Below are positions 5,756-5,819 of a stretch of 5,819 nucleotides of DNA, piece after piece. A model generated the notes under the pieces. It was not told the origin of the DNA and searched no databases. It saw only the letters and a list, made by a program, of their open reading frames with translations. Every line of letters begins with the position of its first letter. Within the stretch, counting starts at the first letter, position 1. Source of the DNA: Nitrospirota bacterium. Its GTDB lineage: Bacteria; Nitrospirota; 9FT-COMBO-42-15; HDB-SIOI813. The DNA lies in contig JAHFER010000114.1 of NCBI GenBank assembly GCA_023248365.1, positions 1-5,819 on the forward strand, written 5' to 3'. The translations under genes and the position numbers were made by a program.

Positions 5756-5819
5756 AACAAGCATTGAAGAATCCTGCTCTTTTCTTGTAAGATTAACAGA
5801 CACAATCCTTGATACTCCT

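Noticed and set aside
5738..5819. Possible C-terminal end of a convergent minus-strand gene, and a plus-strand open frame over the same bases
   Set aside because: Two minus-strand frames and one plus-strand frame are all open over this short tail, so none stands out. The minus frame ending at TTA 5740-5738 would also overlap the GGDEF gene by 18 nt. Too short to call.
1..5819. CRISPR array, tRNA, rRNA, riboswitch, transposase or phage genes
   Set aside because: I saw no evenly spaced direct repeats, no cloverleaf or rRNA-like blocks, no GEMM-like core and no transposase or phage motif anywhere in the window.

Overview
This window is a compact chromosomal segment from a bacterium, moderately AT-rich (roughly 40% G+C by eye). 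It carries five well-supported genes plus one palindromic repeat. Gene content (CutA1, an endonuclease III-like glycosylase, a long SecA with a zinc-binding C-terminus, a GAF-GGDEF protein) fits a free-living, probably Gram-negative environmental bacterium. SecA resembles proteobacterial SecA (long form, C-terminal C-X-C-X8-C-H motif). The palindrome is of a kind common in environmental deltaproteobacterial, Nitrospirota-like and planctomycete genomes. The lineage is an inference; I cannot place it from sequence alone.

Layout. Positions 1-66 hold no gene I can name, only a weak minus-strand open frame. Positions 67-169 are an imperfect inverted repeat built from six degenerate 9-nt units. Its right end supplies the last codons of a minus-strand macrodomain (ADP-ribose hydrolase type) gene, 713 to 165. 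A 70-bp divergent gap holds a near-consensus sigma70 promoter reading rightward into cutA (784-1101). cutA overlaps by 28 nt a HhH-GPD DNA glycosylase of the endonuclease III-related/MagIII type (1074-1727). secA (1770-4547) follows 42 nt later, with a candidate promoter of its own. After a 101-nt gap comes a GAF-GGDEF protein (4667-5755, possibly from 4649). The last 64 nt show nothing assignable.

How they work together. cutA and the glycosylase look like one translationally coupled transcript that may read on into secA. The functions (metal tolerance/trimeric CutA1, base excision repair, Sec translocation, cyclic dinucleotide signalling) are not an obvious pathway; the cluster looks like ordinary housekeeping neighbours rather than a specialised system.

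The points most worth following are three. First, the GGDEF domain has Ser where nearly all diguanylate cyclases have the guanine-contacting Asp (PleD D344). That substitution is the hallmark of Hypr GGDEF enzymes, which make 3',3'-cGAMP. Second, the glycosylase lacks the fourth Fe-S cysteine, but a one-base change at its 3' end would restore it at exactly the canonical spacing. Third, the 9-nt-unit palindrome abuts, and terminates, the macrodomain reading frame.
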